NCBI RefSeq assembly: GCF_026342835.1
Contig: NZ_JAPEMI010000001.1
Span: 2,672,501-2,736,500 of the forward strand
DNA: 64,000 nucleotides
Origin: Streptomyces sp. NBC_00154
GTDB taxonomy: Bacteria; Actinomycetota; Actinomycetes; Streptomycetales; Streptomycetaceae
Direction of reading: 5' to 3'
The translations under genes and the position numbers were made by a program. Within the stretch, counting starts at the first letter, position 1; each line of letters begins with the position of its first letter. The notes beneath the pieces were generated by a model that was not told the origin of the DNA, did not search any database, and was given only the letters and a program-made list of their open reading frames with translations. This document shows positions 18,085 through 27,129 of the stretch, one piece after another.

Positions 18085-18485
18085 GGGTGACCAGCGAAAA
18101 CCGACCCCATCCGCACTTCGAAGAAGACATGCAGTTCAAGCGCATCGCCGGGCCGCCCCGCTACAACCGTGTCGCGCAGGGGCCTGTGGAGTACGTACGG
18201 GTGGCCGCCGACAACGGCGTGGTGATCGGGTACGTGTGGGCGGACGACAAGGACGATGCAGCCGGCTGGGTTGTGCCGCCAGGGCTCGGAGCCCCCGAGA
18301 TCAACGCCGGCGCCGCATGGCTTCGGAAGCTGCGGGACGCGAAGGCGCGCGAGATCGCCCCCACCGCCCTGCTCGCCGAGCTGGTCCGGGACACGAGCGA
18401 CATCCAGGGCAGCCGCGTCGTATCCGGCTCGCCGGCCGAGTCCACGACTCTCGATGAACTCAAAGAACTGGCGAACAAGGGCTGA
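18081..18485 (+). CDS. Candidate immunity protein, paralogue B
   Basis: This 134-residue protein is a diverged paralogue of the preceding one: PRYNRVAQGPVEYVRVAADN, VIGYVWADDKDDAAGWVVPP, RKLRDAKAREIAPTALLAEL and SRVVSGS align throughout. Identity is roughly half, so the duplication is not recent. The GTG at 18081 overlaps the previous stop by four bases; a second GTG at 18087 is an equally possible start. Diverged tandem immunity copies are typical of polymorphic-toxin loci, where extra copies may guard against related toxins of other strains. Confidence 0.72.
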   Translation: MRVTSENRPHPHFEEDMQFKRIAGPPRYNRVAQGPVEYVRVAADNGVVIGYVWADDKDDAAGWVVPPGLGAPEINAGAAWLRKLRDAKAREIAPTALLAELVRDTSDIQGSRVVSGSPAESTTLDELKELANKG

Positions 18486-18520
18486 CCACCCCCATCGAGA
18501 AGTGACGGAGCACAGCCCGA

Positions 18521-18927
18521 ATGAGGAGGGAACAGCGGCCCAATCCGCGCTTCGATGAGGACCTGCACTTCGAGCGCAGCGACGGGCCTCCGGACTATGG
18601 CTACAGGACGGATGGCCCCGTCCGTTATTTTGCCGTGGCGGACGAATCCGACACGGTACTGGGCTATGTGTGGGGCAACGACGAGGATGGCGCGGCAGCC
18701 TGGGAGCCACGGCCGTTGCCGGCCCCCGCGCATTCAATGGTGGCTTTCTGTGGGAGATGAAACTGCGCGAGTTCAAGGCGCGAGGTACAGCTCCTACCGT
18801 CGCCGTCGCCGAGATGATCAGGGATTCGAGCGACATCGAATCGAGTCATGTCGTCCCTGGTTCGCAGGCCGAGGCGCCTACCCTTGCCGCTCTCAAAGAG
18901 TTGGCCAGGGAGCCGGACACGGCGTGA
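18521..18927 (+). pseudogene. Candidate immunity protein, paralogue C, frameshifted
   Basis: The third copy starts well (ATG 18521, MRREQRPNPRFDEDLHF, then VLGYVWGNDEDGAAAW) but its frame derails at about 18705-18735 and ends at 18760. The conserved second half (KLREFKARGTAPTVAVAEMI, SSHVVPGSQ, LKELAREP) continues in another frame to 18927. A single-base deletion explains the shift. Its 3' end is followed directly by the leader of cassette 2. It is either decayed immunity or a sequencing error; the intact A and B copies would make its loss tolerable. Confidence 0.8.
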
Positions 18928-19046
18928 CTGATCGCAGTCGGCACTGTCATGCGTTGGTCACAACGGGCGGCCTCGGGTTGAACCGGCGCCACTCGTTCGT
19001 CAGGATGGCTTTGTAAAGGATCACTTGGTGTGGCAGGGGGAAGCGA

Positions 19047-19379
19047 ATGAAGTTCGACATGGGGGCGCAGGTTCTGTCGAATCTGACGTCGAAGTCGCGT
19101 GGTTCGAGTGATGACTTGGGCACGCTGATCCGTCAACTGGTGCAGGCGGCGGTGCCGTTGGAGGGGAAGTTCAACGGTGCGGGGCGGGTGGCGTTCGATT
19201 CGTTCAAGAACCGGTCGGACGAGATCACGGCGGCGTTGAACGGTTCGTTGTCGGCGCTGCTGGGTGGTCAGTCGGGCATGGAGCAGGCGTTCGGCTCGGG
19301 TGACCAGGAGCAGGGCGACAACGCCCGTCAGCAGATGGGCGCCGCGAACTTCGACGCGGCCCGCTTCGGCGGACGCTGA
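19047..19379 (+). CDS. Small helical ESAT-6/WXG100-like protein, cassette 2
   Basis: This 110-residue protein is the cassette 2 copy of the protein at 13934, differing by one residue (Val for Ala in the QAAVPLEGKF segment) and five bases. The same CAGGGGGAAGCGA ribosome site precedes it. It is the first gene of the second T7SS cassette and should pair with the next product. The spacer after it is 58 bp and unrelated to the 22-bp spacer in cassette 1, although the genes on either side are nearly identical. Confidence 0.8.
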   Translation: MKFDMGAQVLSNLTSKSRGSSDDLGTLIRQLVQAAVPLEGKFNGAGRVAFDSFKNRSDEITAALNGSLSALLGGQSGMEQAFGSGDQEQGDNARQQMGAANFDAARFGGR

Positions 19380-19437
19380 CCGCCTCTCGGTTTCATGGGT
19401 CCACAGATTTCACGGATTTCACGGGGAGTGTTTGTTG

Positions 19438-19749
19438 ATGGCTGGTGGCAGTGATCGTCGCGCGTATGACACGGGTGCGTCGGCGGATGCGCAGGGCAAC
19501 ATCCAGGTCGTGATCGCGCGTCTGGAGGAAGTGATCGCGGCGCGTGACGGCCAGGTGAAGGCCGCGATGGCGGACTTCACCGCGGACGGTGTGGCGGATG
19601 AGTACCACGGCAAGGAAATGCGGTGGAACCGGGCCTCGCAGGAGGTCAAGAGCATCATCCAGCTGCTGAAGACGACGCTGGAGAAGAACGACGGCACCGC
19701 GCAGCACACGATCACGCGCGCGAAGGCAGCCGTCGACAACATCGGCTGA
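19438..19749 (+). CDS. Pore-forming ESAT-6 family protein, cassette 2
   Basis: The 103-residue product is identical to that of 14289-14600; only one synonymous base difference was seen. It carries the same YHGKE export-like motif. GGGAG lies about ten bases before the ATG. Identical products from two loci suggest that both cassettes use the same secretion partners and that only the toxin tails differ. Confidence 0.8.
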   Translation: MAGGSDRRAYDTGASADAQGNIQVVIARLEEVIAARDGQVKAAMADFTADGVADEYHGKEMRWNRASQEVKSIIQLLKTTLEKNDGTAQHTITRAKAAVDNIG

Positions 19750-19860
19750 GACTTCACCGGGCCGGATTTCCGGGGGTGTTGACCCCCGGGGCCGTGGTGC
19801 GCGCGGAAACGTTTTGTTCGACTGTTCGTGGCGGGCTAGTTGGGGCACGGGGGTGTGCTG

Positions 19861-20253
19861 GTGACCGGGTGGGATCTGAAGCCGCAGGGTATTCAGGGTG
19901 TGCTGAAGACGACGGGTGAGACGGCGGGGAAGATCGAGACGTACGCGAAGTCGTACGGCACGCATCTGACGTCGGCGGCGACGAGTGCGGGCACGATCAC
20001 CGCGGAGGACGGTGGTGAGGGCGGGGAGAAGGCCGGTGGCGGCCTGGTCGCTCTCGCCCTGTCGCAGTACGCCGAACACGCCACGACAGACCTGAAGTTC
20101 ATCGCCGCCCGGGCCGGGAAATCCCTGACCGGCGCGGTGGACGCGACGACCGCCTACCTCAACGGTGACCTGGAAATGGCCGCCGAATCGCAGCGCAAGG
20201 CTTTGGGCATCCCGGACCTGGACCTGACGAAGCCCGGGGTGCAGACCAAGTGA
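19861..20253 (+). CDS. DUF6507-like T7SS cassette protein, cassette 2
   Basis: The 130-residue product is identical to the one encoded at 14687-15079 apart from a GTG start in place of ATG. An in-frame start at 19840 is possible, but the shared sequence begins exactly at 19861. It overlaps the following toxin start by four bases (GTGA), preserving translational coupling. The preceding 111-bp spacer has no counterpart in cassette 1. Confidence 0.8.
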   Translation: MTGWDLKPQGIQGVLKTTGETAGKIETYAKSYGTHLTSAATSAGTITAEDGGEGGEKAGGGLVALALSQYAEHATTDLKFIAARAGKSLTGAVDATTAYLNGDLEMAAESQRKALGIPDLDLTKPGVQTK

Positions 20254-22973
20254 TCAAGCCGGAAGCGATACCGCAGTTCACCGGCAACCTCGGCCAGCTG
20301 GAGAAGGACTACGGCAGCCTCAAGACGGACGCCGGGCACATCCGCAGCACCGGATCCGACGTCCACACCCAGTTCCAGGGCCTGTCCGCCTACTACCAGG
20401 CACCCGAGGCGGAGAAACTCTTCGCGTCGACGAAACCGGTCCAGGACCGGGCCGACACCTTCGCCGACGACCTGGAAAAAGTCTCCACCGCCCTCTCCGA
20501 CTACGCCACCGAAGTCCGCCCGCTGGCCGCGAAGCTCGAGCAGCTGAAGACGGACGCGACGACGTTCGTCAACGCGAACAAGGGCGACGACGACTGGGAA
20601 TACGACGAGGACAAGGTCGACGAGCACAACCAGCTCCGCGACGACGTCACCGCGACCGTCGCCGCGTTCTGGGCCGCCGAACGCACCTGCCACAACAAGA
20701 TCACCGCCCTGTTCGGCGGAACCCAGATGGTCGCCGGCGACGGATCCGACCGCAAAGACCAGTACGGATTCAACGCCGACGACCTCAAGAACGCGAAACT
20801 CCCCTGGGGCGACCCGGTCGAGGAAAAGCACCACGTCTGGGAAGTCGGCCACTGGGTCAAATCGTTCGTCTGGGACGGACTGATCGTCGACGGGATCTGG
20901 GGCACCATCAAGGGCCTGGGAACCCTCGTCGGGTTCGGCGGCTGGGACGCCATGGGCCAGGCCTGGAAAGGCCTCGCCCAACTCGCCACCGGCCTCGCGA
21001 TCACCTCGATCCCCGGCGCAGGCGCCCTGTTCTGGACCCTGCCCGACGACAAACTCCCCTCCTGGCTGCGTGACTCACGCACCGCGATGAAGGAAACCGG
21101 CAAAGCACTCGTCGCCTGGGACGAATGGGGCAAGAACCCCGGACGCGCCGCCGGAGCCGTCACCTTCAACGTCCTGACCACCGTCTTCACCGGCGGCGCA
21201 GGCGCCGGAGTCTCCGGCGCCGGCAAAGCCGGCGCCGTCGCCAAGGTCCTCTCCGTCGCAGGCAAAGCCGGCAAGGTCATCGACCCCATGACCTACATCG
21301 CCAAAGGCGCAGGCGCAGGCCTCTCCAAAATCGGCGACATTGCGAAGGGCCTCAAGGGGATCGAGAACATCGAGATCCCGAAGCTGCCCGATGATGCGAT
21401 CGTGCTGCCGGAGGGTGCGCTCAAGCTGCCCGACGGTGCCGTACACCTCCCCGAGGGAGCAGCCATCCCGGACGGAGCGGTCAAGCTCCCCGACGGTAAT
21501 TTCAAGCTCCCCGACGATGTCCCGGTCCTGCCCGAGGGCGCCACCAAGCTGCCCACGGCACCCGGCGCACCCGCACGCTACTTCGACAACGAGTACAACC
21601 TCCTCGACGAGAACGGCAACGTTCTCCAGAAGGTCGACGACGCCCGCGTCGAAGGCTCCCCCGACATCAACCCCGACACCGGCGCCGACACCCCGCACAC
21701 CGGCACCCCGGACAGGGAACCGGCGCTGGTAGGCGCGGGCGCCCACACCGCCGACACCACGGCCCACGTCGGCGCCAACGCGGGCGACCACGTCATCCGC
21801 ATCGGCGACAGCCTCGGCAACGACCTCGGCGACATCGGCCGCACCGGCGACAACCTCCCGGGCGGCAACATCGGCGACAACCTTCCCGGAGGCAACGCAG
21901 GCAACCACCTCCCCGGAGGCGGAGTCGGCGACCACATGCCCACCGGCCACGCCGGCGACAACCTCCCCGGCGACGGCTCCCACCACGTCCCCGGCGGCAA
22001 CGTCGGCGACACCCTTCCGGGCGGCCACGCCGACGACCTCGGACACGGGCCCTCAACCAGCCACGAACCGCCCATCGGCGGCAGCCACGGTGAAGGGCCC
22101 GGCGGACCGCACGACCACACGTCCCCGCACCACGATGACCACGCGCCGGGCAACCACACCGACGACGCCGTGCACCAGGGCAGTAGGGACGGTCACGACG
22201 CTCACGACCCTGGGTCGGACGGCCACAACAGCGAGGGTGCGACGCCACACGACCACTCAGGCGACAGCACGCACCCCAGCGAGAGGGACGTTCGTGAGCC
22301 AGGGGGCACGGTTGCGGAGGACGTCTCTCGGCGGGCTGCGGAACCGATCCGATTCGGAGATGAACCACTCCCACCCCCGGGCCCGGGCGAGAAGCTCCTC
22401 GGTCAGCTACCGGAGAGTCGAGTGCAGCGAAATTCAGACGGTCTGATAACCCATGTCGACGGTCGCAATTTCGAGCATTTCCTCAAGGACCTCTCCTTCC
22501 AGCGCGGTGCTGCGTACAAGGAAGCCAAGGAACTCGGGATCTTCCCCAGGAAACAGGTCGGAGCTTGTGTCGGCTCCGTCATGGATCTGCGAACGGGGAT
22601 GGTCTTCGAGGGAATCAACGGGAAATTCGACAACATCATTCCTACCGACCGCGTCCACCCGACAATTGCCGCAAGGTACGAGTCGATCCTCGACTCCAAG
22701 CCTGCCCCGGATCACCCACTCGGACATGCCGAAGTCAAGGCTGTCAACGAACTGCTCTGGGAGCGGAAGAAGTTGGGTCTCCCGGATGGTGAAGCAGCAC
22801 TCTCAGAGCTCCACGCTTCAGTCGAGTTCCCATTCCTGTCACACATGAAGACCGATCTTCCTGGACGCCCCGCTTCCTTCTGCGCAAACTGCAACCTTAT
22901 GCTGGATGGCGTGGACAGCTCGCATGGAAGGTTCACCGGCAATCCGCCGACCGACGACAATTGGATTCCCTGA
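20250..22973 (+). CDS. Polymorphic T7SS toxin 2 with C-terminal YwqJ-type deaminase
   Basis: The 907-residue protein shares its first 363 residues exactly with toxin 1, then diverges. The linker contains repeated KLPDGAV-xLPEG units (about 375-440), followed by [13 protein letters not shown] repeats and a His/Asp/Gly-rich stretch to about 690. The last 190 residues form a deaminase-fold domain of the YwqJ type: [14 protein letters not shown], then [17 protein letters not shown] (zinc ligand His and catalytic Glu, about residue 826) and [10 protein letters not shown] (CxxC zinc ligands, about 878). It should deaminate a nucleic-acid base or nucleotide in target cells. The shared head implies the same export route as toxin 1. 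Confidence 0.87.
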   Translation: MIKPEAIPQFTGNLGQLEKDYGSLKTDAGHIRSTGSDVHTQFQGLSAYYQAPEAEKLFASTKPVQDRADTFADDLEKVSTALSDYATEVRPLAAKLEQLKTDATTFVNANKGDDDWEYDEDKVDEHNQLRDDVTATVAAFWAAERTCHNKITALFGGTQMVAGDGSDRKDQYGFNADDLKNAKLPWGDPVEEKHHVWEVGHWVKSFVWDGLIVDGIWGTIKGLGTLVGFGGWDAMGQAWKGLAQLATGLAITSIPGAGALFWTLPDDKLPSWLRDSRTAMKETGKALVAWDEWGKNPGRAAGAVTFNVLTTVFTGGAGAGVSGAGKAGAVAKVLSVAGKAGKVIDPMTYIAKGAGAGLSKIGDIAKGLKGIENIEIPKLPDDAIVLPEGALKLPDGAVHLPEGAAIPDGAVKLPDGNFKLPDDVPVLPEGATKLPTAPGAPARYFDNEYNLLDENGNVLQKVDDARVEGSPDINPDTGADTPHTGTPDREPALVGAGAHTADTTAHVGANAGDHVIRIGDSLGNDLGDIGRTGDNLPGGNIGDNLPGGNAGNHLPGGGVGDHMPTGHAGDNLPGDGSHHVPGGNVGDTLPGGHADDLGHGPSTSHEPPIGGSHGEGPGGPHDHTSPHHDDHAPGNHTDDAVHQGSRDGHDAHDPGSDGHNSEGATPHDHSGDSTHPSERDVREPGGTVAEDVSRRAAEPIRFGDEPLPPPGPGEKLLGQLPESRVQRNSDGLITHVDGRNFEHFLKDLSFQRGAAYKEAKELGIFPRKQVGACVGSVMDLRTGMVFEGINGKFDNIIPTDRVHPTIAARYESILDSKPAPDHPLGHAEVKAVNELLWERKKLGLPDGEAALSELHASVEFPFLSHMKTDLPGRPASFCANCNLMLDGVDSSHGRFTGNPPTDDNWIP

Positions 22974-23344
22974 TGGCCGAGGTAACACGAATCGACATCG
23001 ACGACCCCGACGTCGATATGGATCAGGGGCAGCGCGTGCTGTACCGGGGGGAACTCTTCACGGGCGAGGCCGAAGAACGCCTGGGGGGCGTTGTTGTCAG
23101 CCTGGATTCCTACGTGGCCGGCGTGCAGGACGGTCCCAGCCGTGAGTGGTACAAGGACGGCACGCTCAGGTCCGAGGGAACAGCCCGCATGGGGCTTCCT
23201 GTAGGGGTTTCCAAAGAGTGGCACCCGAACGGCACGCTCGCCGCTGAGCGCGTGTTCGCCGAAGACGGGTTGACCTTGCTGGCGGATCGCCAGTGGGACG
23301 AAAAGGGTCGGCCCACGAAGAACTGGCGCAAGGGCGAGGGATAA
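22973..23344 (+). CDS. YwqK-like (MORN-repeat) immunity protein for toxin 2
   Basis: The 123-residue protein begins one base inside the toxin stop (TGATG), so it is translationally coupled to the deaminase. It contains two MORN-like units, GPSREWYKDGTLRSEGTARM and GVSKEWHPNGTLAAERVF, followed by QWDEKGRPTKNW, which is the pattern of the YwqK family. In Bacillus subtilis ywqK is the antitoxin encoded next to the ywqJ deaminase toxin, so both halves of the pair are matched here. It should bind and inhibit the YwqJ domain in the producer's cytoplasm. Confidence 0.85.
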   Translation: MAEVTRIDIDDPDVDMDQGQRVLYRGELFTGEAEERLGGVVVSLDSYVAGVQDGPSREWYKDGTLRSEGTARMGLPVGVSKEWHPNGTLAAERVFAEDGLTLLADRQWDEKGRPTKNWRKGEG

Positions 23345-23366
23345 GCCCTCCCTGGCATAAGCGGAG

Positions 23367-23582
23367 TCACCGGCCTGGTCCATCTCTGACCGTCATACCG
23401 ATGTCGCCGCTGCGCGTGTCCGGGACGCGTAGCGCGGGACTCGTTGCCCTCAGTGCTTGATCAATTACCTGAGAATTTCCCTCAAGGCCGTCGATGGCTT
23501 GAACTGCTGCCGTATGGAGCAGTTCCGCCTCCTCCGCCGCGCCATCTGTGGGGTATTCGTGGCGGGTTACGGTTGCAAGCAC
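23367..23582 (-). pseudogene. Inverted relic of an Imm49 N-terminus
   Basis: On the minus strand a GTG at 23582 (GGAGAGG upstream) begins VLATVTRHEYPTDGAAEEAE, then LLHTAAVQAIDGLEGNSQV. This is clearly related to the start of the Imm49 gene on the other strand at 23886 (MSTNVTRHEFPIEGMAEAMA). Similarity fades after about 45 residues and the frame stops at 23367, where a complete Imm49 would continue for more than 200 residues. It is a truncated, inverted copy. Confidence 0.65.
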
Positions 23583-23885
23583 CGCGCAGCCCTCTCCAGC
23601 CGATGTCGAAGTGCTTCATTGTGTTCACGCAGTGGTTCGGCGGCGGCTCGGCCGGCAGGGAATTCGCGCGGGAGCCGTCGGCGTGAGGGATGTGACCGTC
23701 GCCCCTCCCCTGCATGGTGCGCCAGGGACCCGCGCCGGGCGCATCAAGTCCGCCCGGAACCCGGTGTCGACGCCGCGACCGTCACCGCAGTCCCGGTCCG
23801 GGACATGATCAAGCGGCTCATCGTTGCAGGCCAGCGCCCCCTGTTGACCCGTGCATTCTCCTGGTCGACGAAGAGGAGAGAATCA

Positions 23886-24746
23886 GTGAGCACGAACGTT
23901 ACCCGTCATGAGTTCCCCATAGAAGGTATGGCGGAGGCCATGGCGGCTCGTATCCAGAGCGTCAGCCAGGTACTCGACCGGCTTGAGACGTCGGAGACAT
24001 CCCGCTCCCGTGCCCTGAGCAGCATGCTGACTGTGGTCAAGTCGTACTGCTTGGCGGACCCCACAGCGCAGAAGTTCCCGACGTGGGAGGCATGGGTCAC
24101 AGCCATGCAGGTCGGCTCCGCACTGTTCGCCGCGGGCACCGCGGCCGAGGGACCTGTGCCGTGCCGTATCGGGCCGACGGCGAGGTGAAGAACCTTCCCG
24201 CGACCGGACCTCAGGACTATCTGCACGCGGGAAGCTGGCTCACCTCCTACTACCTGGCGGTGGTCTGCCGCGAGAACGGCCGTGCCAACCAGCTGGCCCA
24301 AGTGCCCGTCTCGTTCCTGCGTGAGTCGGGTGCCATGTTCGACGAGTACATATACGCGTGGGTGGAGACCCTTCAGAACGCCTGGTTCGGCCGAAACTTG
24401 GGACACCCTGGTCACCGCGGTCAACGGCACCGACCCCGAGACCACACAGATCGCAGGCAAAGAGCTGATGCTGAAGATCCTGTATCCGCCCCTCGAGCTC
24501 TTCCACCTCTACCTGCGCCGGGAGACCGAGCGGTTCAACGAATCGCTGGCCACGGCTCTCACCTGGCACAAGGAGTACTGGACCGCGAACGAGGCACGTT
24601 CCCTGAGCGGCGAAGGCCTGGTGGCCCTCGGCCCGCTCGCCATCGCCTGTATGGCCCGCGATGCCGACATGCCGATCGAGGTCGAGTCCGAGTACCTGCC
24701 CAAGGAGCTCCTGGAGTTCGGCTGGGTCGGCGAACTCGACACCTGA
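23886..24746 (+). pseudogene. Immunity 49 (Imm49) family gene with two compensating frameshifts
   Basis: A GTG at 23886 with GAGGAGAG upstream opens an Imm49-like protein: VTRHEFPIEGMAEAM, TWEAWVTAMQVGSALFAAG. At about 24168 the reading moves one base back; the next part (LPATGPQDYLHAGSWLTSYY, FDEYIYAWVETLQNAWF) is in that frame. At about 24390 it returns to the first frame (WDTLVTAVNGTDPE, ELMLKILYPPLELFHLYLRR, WHKEYWT) and ends at 24746. A one-base deletion followed by a one-base insertion explains both. As read, translation stops at 24188. Imm49 proteins neutralise nuclease-type toxins, and no matching toxin is present, so this is an orphan relic or misread gene. Confidence 0.8.
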
Positions 24747-25314
24747 GCCCCAAACTGCAGTTGACGGAGATCGTCCATGGAGGCGCGGCGCCGTGGCGAA
24801 GGATCTTCGGTATTCGGGCAGGCACATGCGCGTACCGAAGCCGGTGCGGAGCAACCGAGCCGCACGACTCGGGGGGTACAGGCCCACCGGGCCGAGCAGT
24901 ACCGGTCGTTCATCGGCATCGTTGCGGACCGGGCAGCCCCGGCGCCCCGCCGTTCCTCATCCCCCGCCCCACAACTCACCGGTGCACCGTCTGTATCGCC
25001 CTGATTCCTCTCCTTTGGCTCTGCTTCATGATTGTCCGGGGTCTGTCCCACTCCCGGCTCCGGGTTGTACTGCTGACTTGTCCATGCCTTATGTTGCGGA
25101 GGCAAAGCAAGGGGGATTCCGTATGCCGCAACACACGCAGCCGACTGCAGCGCCGCGGACGACATCGGCCGGCGTCGGCGCCGTGGTGCGTGTCGGGCGG
25201 GCCCGATAGGCAGTGGCTCGGCGAGGCAACGTTCATGCAGTGGACGCAGGACGCGGTACGCGCGACGGTTCGCCGACGACTGAGGCAATGGACGACTGAG
25301 GCAGCGGACGACGA
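24747..25314. other. Gene-poor stretch between immunity relics and the T7SS core genes
   Basis: No convincing gene covers these 568 bp. Several short frames exist (for example one starting at 24777), but none has recognisable similarity. A 28-residue frame with a strong ribosome site lies at 25123. The stretch TTTGGCTCTGCTTCATGATTG around 25016 is poorer in GC than its surroundings. The region may hold the promoter of the eccD-eccC operon. Confidence 0.5.
25123..25209 (+). CDS. Possible 28-residue small protein
   Basis: AAGGGGG lies eight bases before an ATG that opens MPQHTQPTAAPRTTSAGVGA and stops at 25209. Nothing in the peptide is recognisable. It could be a leader peptide or the start of a decayed gene; the strong ribosome site is the only support. 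Confidence 0.25.
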   Translation: MPQHTQPTAAPRTTSAGVGAVVRVGRAR

Positions 25315-25626
25315 ATGGCACGGGATTACGACAGCCAGCTTCTGGAGTCGGTGGCGGTACGCCGCCGCAGGATGCGGGACGCGCTGCTGTTCGGTGTGCA
25401 GCGGTCCCGGCGCACGGCAGACGAGCGGCTCGGGAAGGTGTTCGCCGGGATCGCCATCGCGGCCGTTCTGTGCGCGGGATGCGTCGGGTGGTCCTTCCTC
25501 CAGCACACGCTGGCGAAGCAGAAGGCCGAGCAGGAGAAGCAGCAGCGCCAGGAGCAGCAGTACGAGCAGCCGACGCCCACGGCGAAGCCGGACAAGTCCG
25601 GGAAATCCAGCCCGGGTTCTCCGTAG
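25315..25626 (+). CDS. Small single-pass membrane protein of the T7SS locus
   Basis: The 103-residue protein has a basic N-terminal part (residues 1-40), one membrane segment (VFAGIAIAAVLCAGCVGWSFL) and a charged coiled-coil-like tail (KQKAEQEKQQRQEQQYEQ) ending in a Pro/Lys/Ser linker. Similar small proteins occur just upstream of eccD in Streptomyces T7SS loci, but no function is known. It may be an accessory subunit of the membrane complex. It precedes eccD by 93 bp and is on the same strand. Confidence 0.7.
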   Translation: MARDYDSQLLESVAVRRRRMRDALLFGVQRSRRTADERLGKVFAGIAIAAVLCAGCVGWSFLQHTLAKQKAEQEKQQRQEQQYEQPTPTAKPDKSGKSSPGSP

Positions 25627-25719
25627 TACCGGCCGCCCGATGACGACTTCCGTGAACAGCACCCTGGGCGCGTCCAGCCGGCCCCCGTCCTCAACGTCGC
25701 GACGATAGGTTCCCGTAAA

Positions 25720-27075
25720 GTGGTGAGCACAGCAATGACTTCCCGGGCTCAGCTGAGCCGGGTGACCCTGGTAGGCGAGCGACGCCGGGCCGACATCGTC
25801 CTGCCGTCCGACACACCGATCGGTCAACTGCTTCCGGACATATTGCAGTTGCTGGACGACCGGGCCGCATCGCGCCCGATGACACGCCAGTTGATCACAT
25901 CGGACGGCTCCGCGCTGCCGCACGACAGCACGCTGTCCTCCGCCGAGATCGCGGACGGCGCCGTGCTCCGGCTGGTCCGGGCCCACTCCGCGCCGCCCGC
26001 CCCCGTCGTGCACGACGTCACCGATCTGGTGGCCGACGACCTCGACCTGCAGGCGTGGCGCTGGCGTCCCGCCGCCCGCCGGGCCAGCGCGGGCGTGGCG
26101 ACCGTCGCATTCGCGGTGATCGCGGCACTGCTCGCCCGCCGCGAGTTCGCGCTCGACGCCCTCGCGGGCGCGCTCGTCGCCGTCACACTCCTCCTCCTGG
26201 TGACCGGCGCGCTCGTCGCCAAGATCGGGCAGGGCAACCGCGGCCTCGCTACCGCCCTGCTGCTCGCCTCCGGCGGCCTCGGCATCCTCACCGCATGGAC
26301 CGCCGCGGACGCCTACGCCTGGTCGGGAACCGCACGGCTCGCGGCCGTCGCGGGCGCGCTCGTCCTCGTACTGCTGCTGCTCGGCTACTTCTCGCCGCTC
26401 GGCCGCGGCGGACTCATCGGGGCCGTGGCGACCGCCGCGATCACCGTGGTGTGGGAAGCCGTCGCCGCCGTCCAGGACGACCTGTCCCGGCTCGGCGCCG
26501 TCATGGCCGTCTTCTCCGTGGTGCTGCTCGGACTGCTGCCCCGGCTCGCGCTGATGGCCTCCGGGCTGACCGCACTCGACGACCGCCGCTCCGGCGGCGT
26601 CTCCGTCAGCCGCCACCAGGTGGGCAACGCGCTCGCGGCCACCCACCGCGGCCTCGCTCTCGCGACGACGGTCACCGCCGTATCCGCGGCGGCCGGCGGC
26701 TGGCTGCTCACCCAGGCGCAGACACCGACCGTGTGGACCGCGGCGCTGCCCGCACTCGTGGCCCTCGTGCTGCTCTCCCGCGCCCGGGCCTTCCCGCTGG
26801 TCGCCGAGGTCGTGGCGCTCATCGCCGCCGCCGCGGTCCTCGTCGTACGCCTCGTCTTGGTGTGGATGCAGCACTCCGGAGGCGCCGGGCCGCTCGCCGT
26901 ACTGTGCGCGGCCGCGGTCCTGCCGCTGCTCGTCCTGGCGGTACAGCCGCCCGAGCATGTGCAGGTCCGCCTGCGGCGCATGGCCGACCTGGTCGAGTCC
27001 ATCGGTGTCGTGGGGCTCTTCCCGCTCGCCGTCGGGGCGTTCGGCGTGTACGGACAGCTGCTCAACAAGTTCTGA
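25720..27075 (+). CDS. eccD: Type VII secretion integral membrane protein EccD
   Basis: The 451-residue protein has an N-terminal ubiquitin-like YukD domain (about residues 10-95, SRVTLVGERRRADIVLPSDT...VLRLVRAHSA) followed by about eleven hydrophobic helices (from RRASAGVATVAFAVIAALL to the C-terminal GLFPLAVGAFGVYGQLL). That is the EccD architecture; EccD lines the inner-membrane channel of the ESX machine. Possible starts are GTG 25720, GTG 25723 and ATG 25735; AGG at 25707 favours the first two. It heads a run of genes (ParA-like, eccC, DUF6177) with gaps of 37-88 bp that are probably one operon. Confidence 0.92.
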   Translation: MVSTAMTSRAQLSRVTLVGERRRADIVLPSDTPIGQLLPDILQLLDDRAASRPMTRQLITSDGSALPHDSTLSSAEIADGAVLRLVRAHSAPPAPVVHDVTDLVADDLDLQAWRWRPAARRASAGVATVAFAVIAALLARREFALDALAGALVAVTLLLLVTGALVAKIGQGNRGLATALLLASGGLGILTAWTAADAYAWSGTARLAAVAGALVLVLLLLGYFSPLGRGGLIGAVATAAITVVWEAVAAVQDDLSRLGAVMAVFSVVLLGLLPRLALMASGLTALDDRRSGGVSVSRHQVGNALAATHRGLALATTVTAVSAAAGGWLLTQAQTPTVWTAALPALVALVLLSRARAFPLVAEVVALIAAAAVLVVRLVLVWMQHSGGAGPLAVLCAAAVLPLLVLAVQPPEHVQVRLRRMADLVESIGVVGLFPLAVGAFGVYGQLLNKF

Positions 27076-27129
27076 GTCCACGCTCAGGCGCTCCGAGCGG
27101 GGCAGCAGGGCGGAAAGAGGAAGGCTGAC

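Noticed and set aside
24777..25004. 75-residue frame between the Imm49 relic and eccD
   Set aside because: No ribosome site of note, no similarity and biased composition.
13934..25314. Prophage or integrated plasmid as the source of the toxin island
   Set aside because: No integrase, phage structural gene, transposase or flanking att-like repeat was seen; the tRNA-Thr lies 12 kb away and has no duplicated 3' end that I could find.
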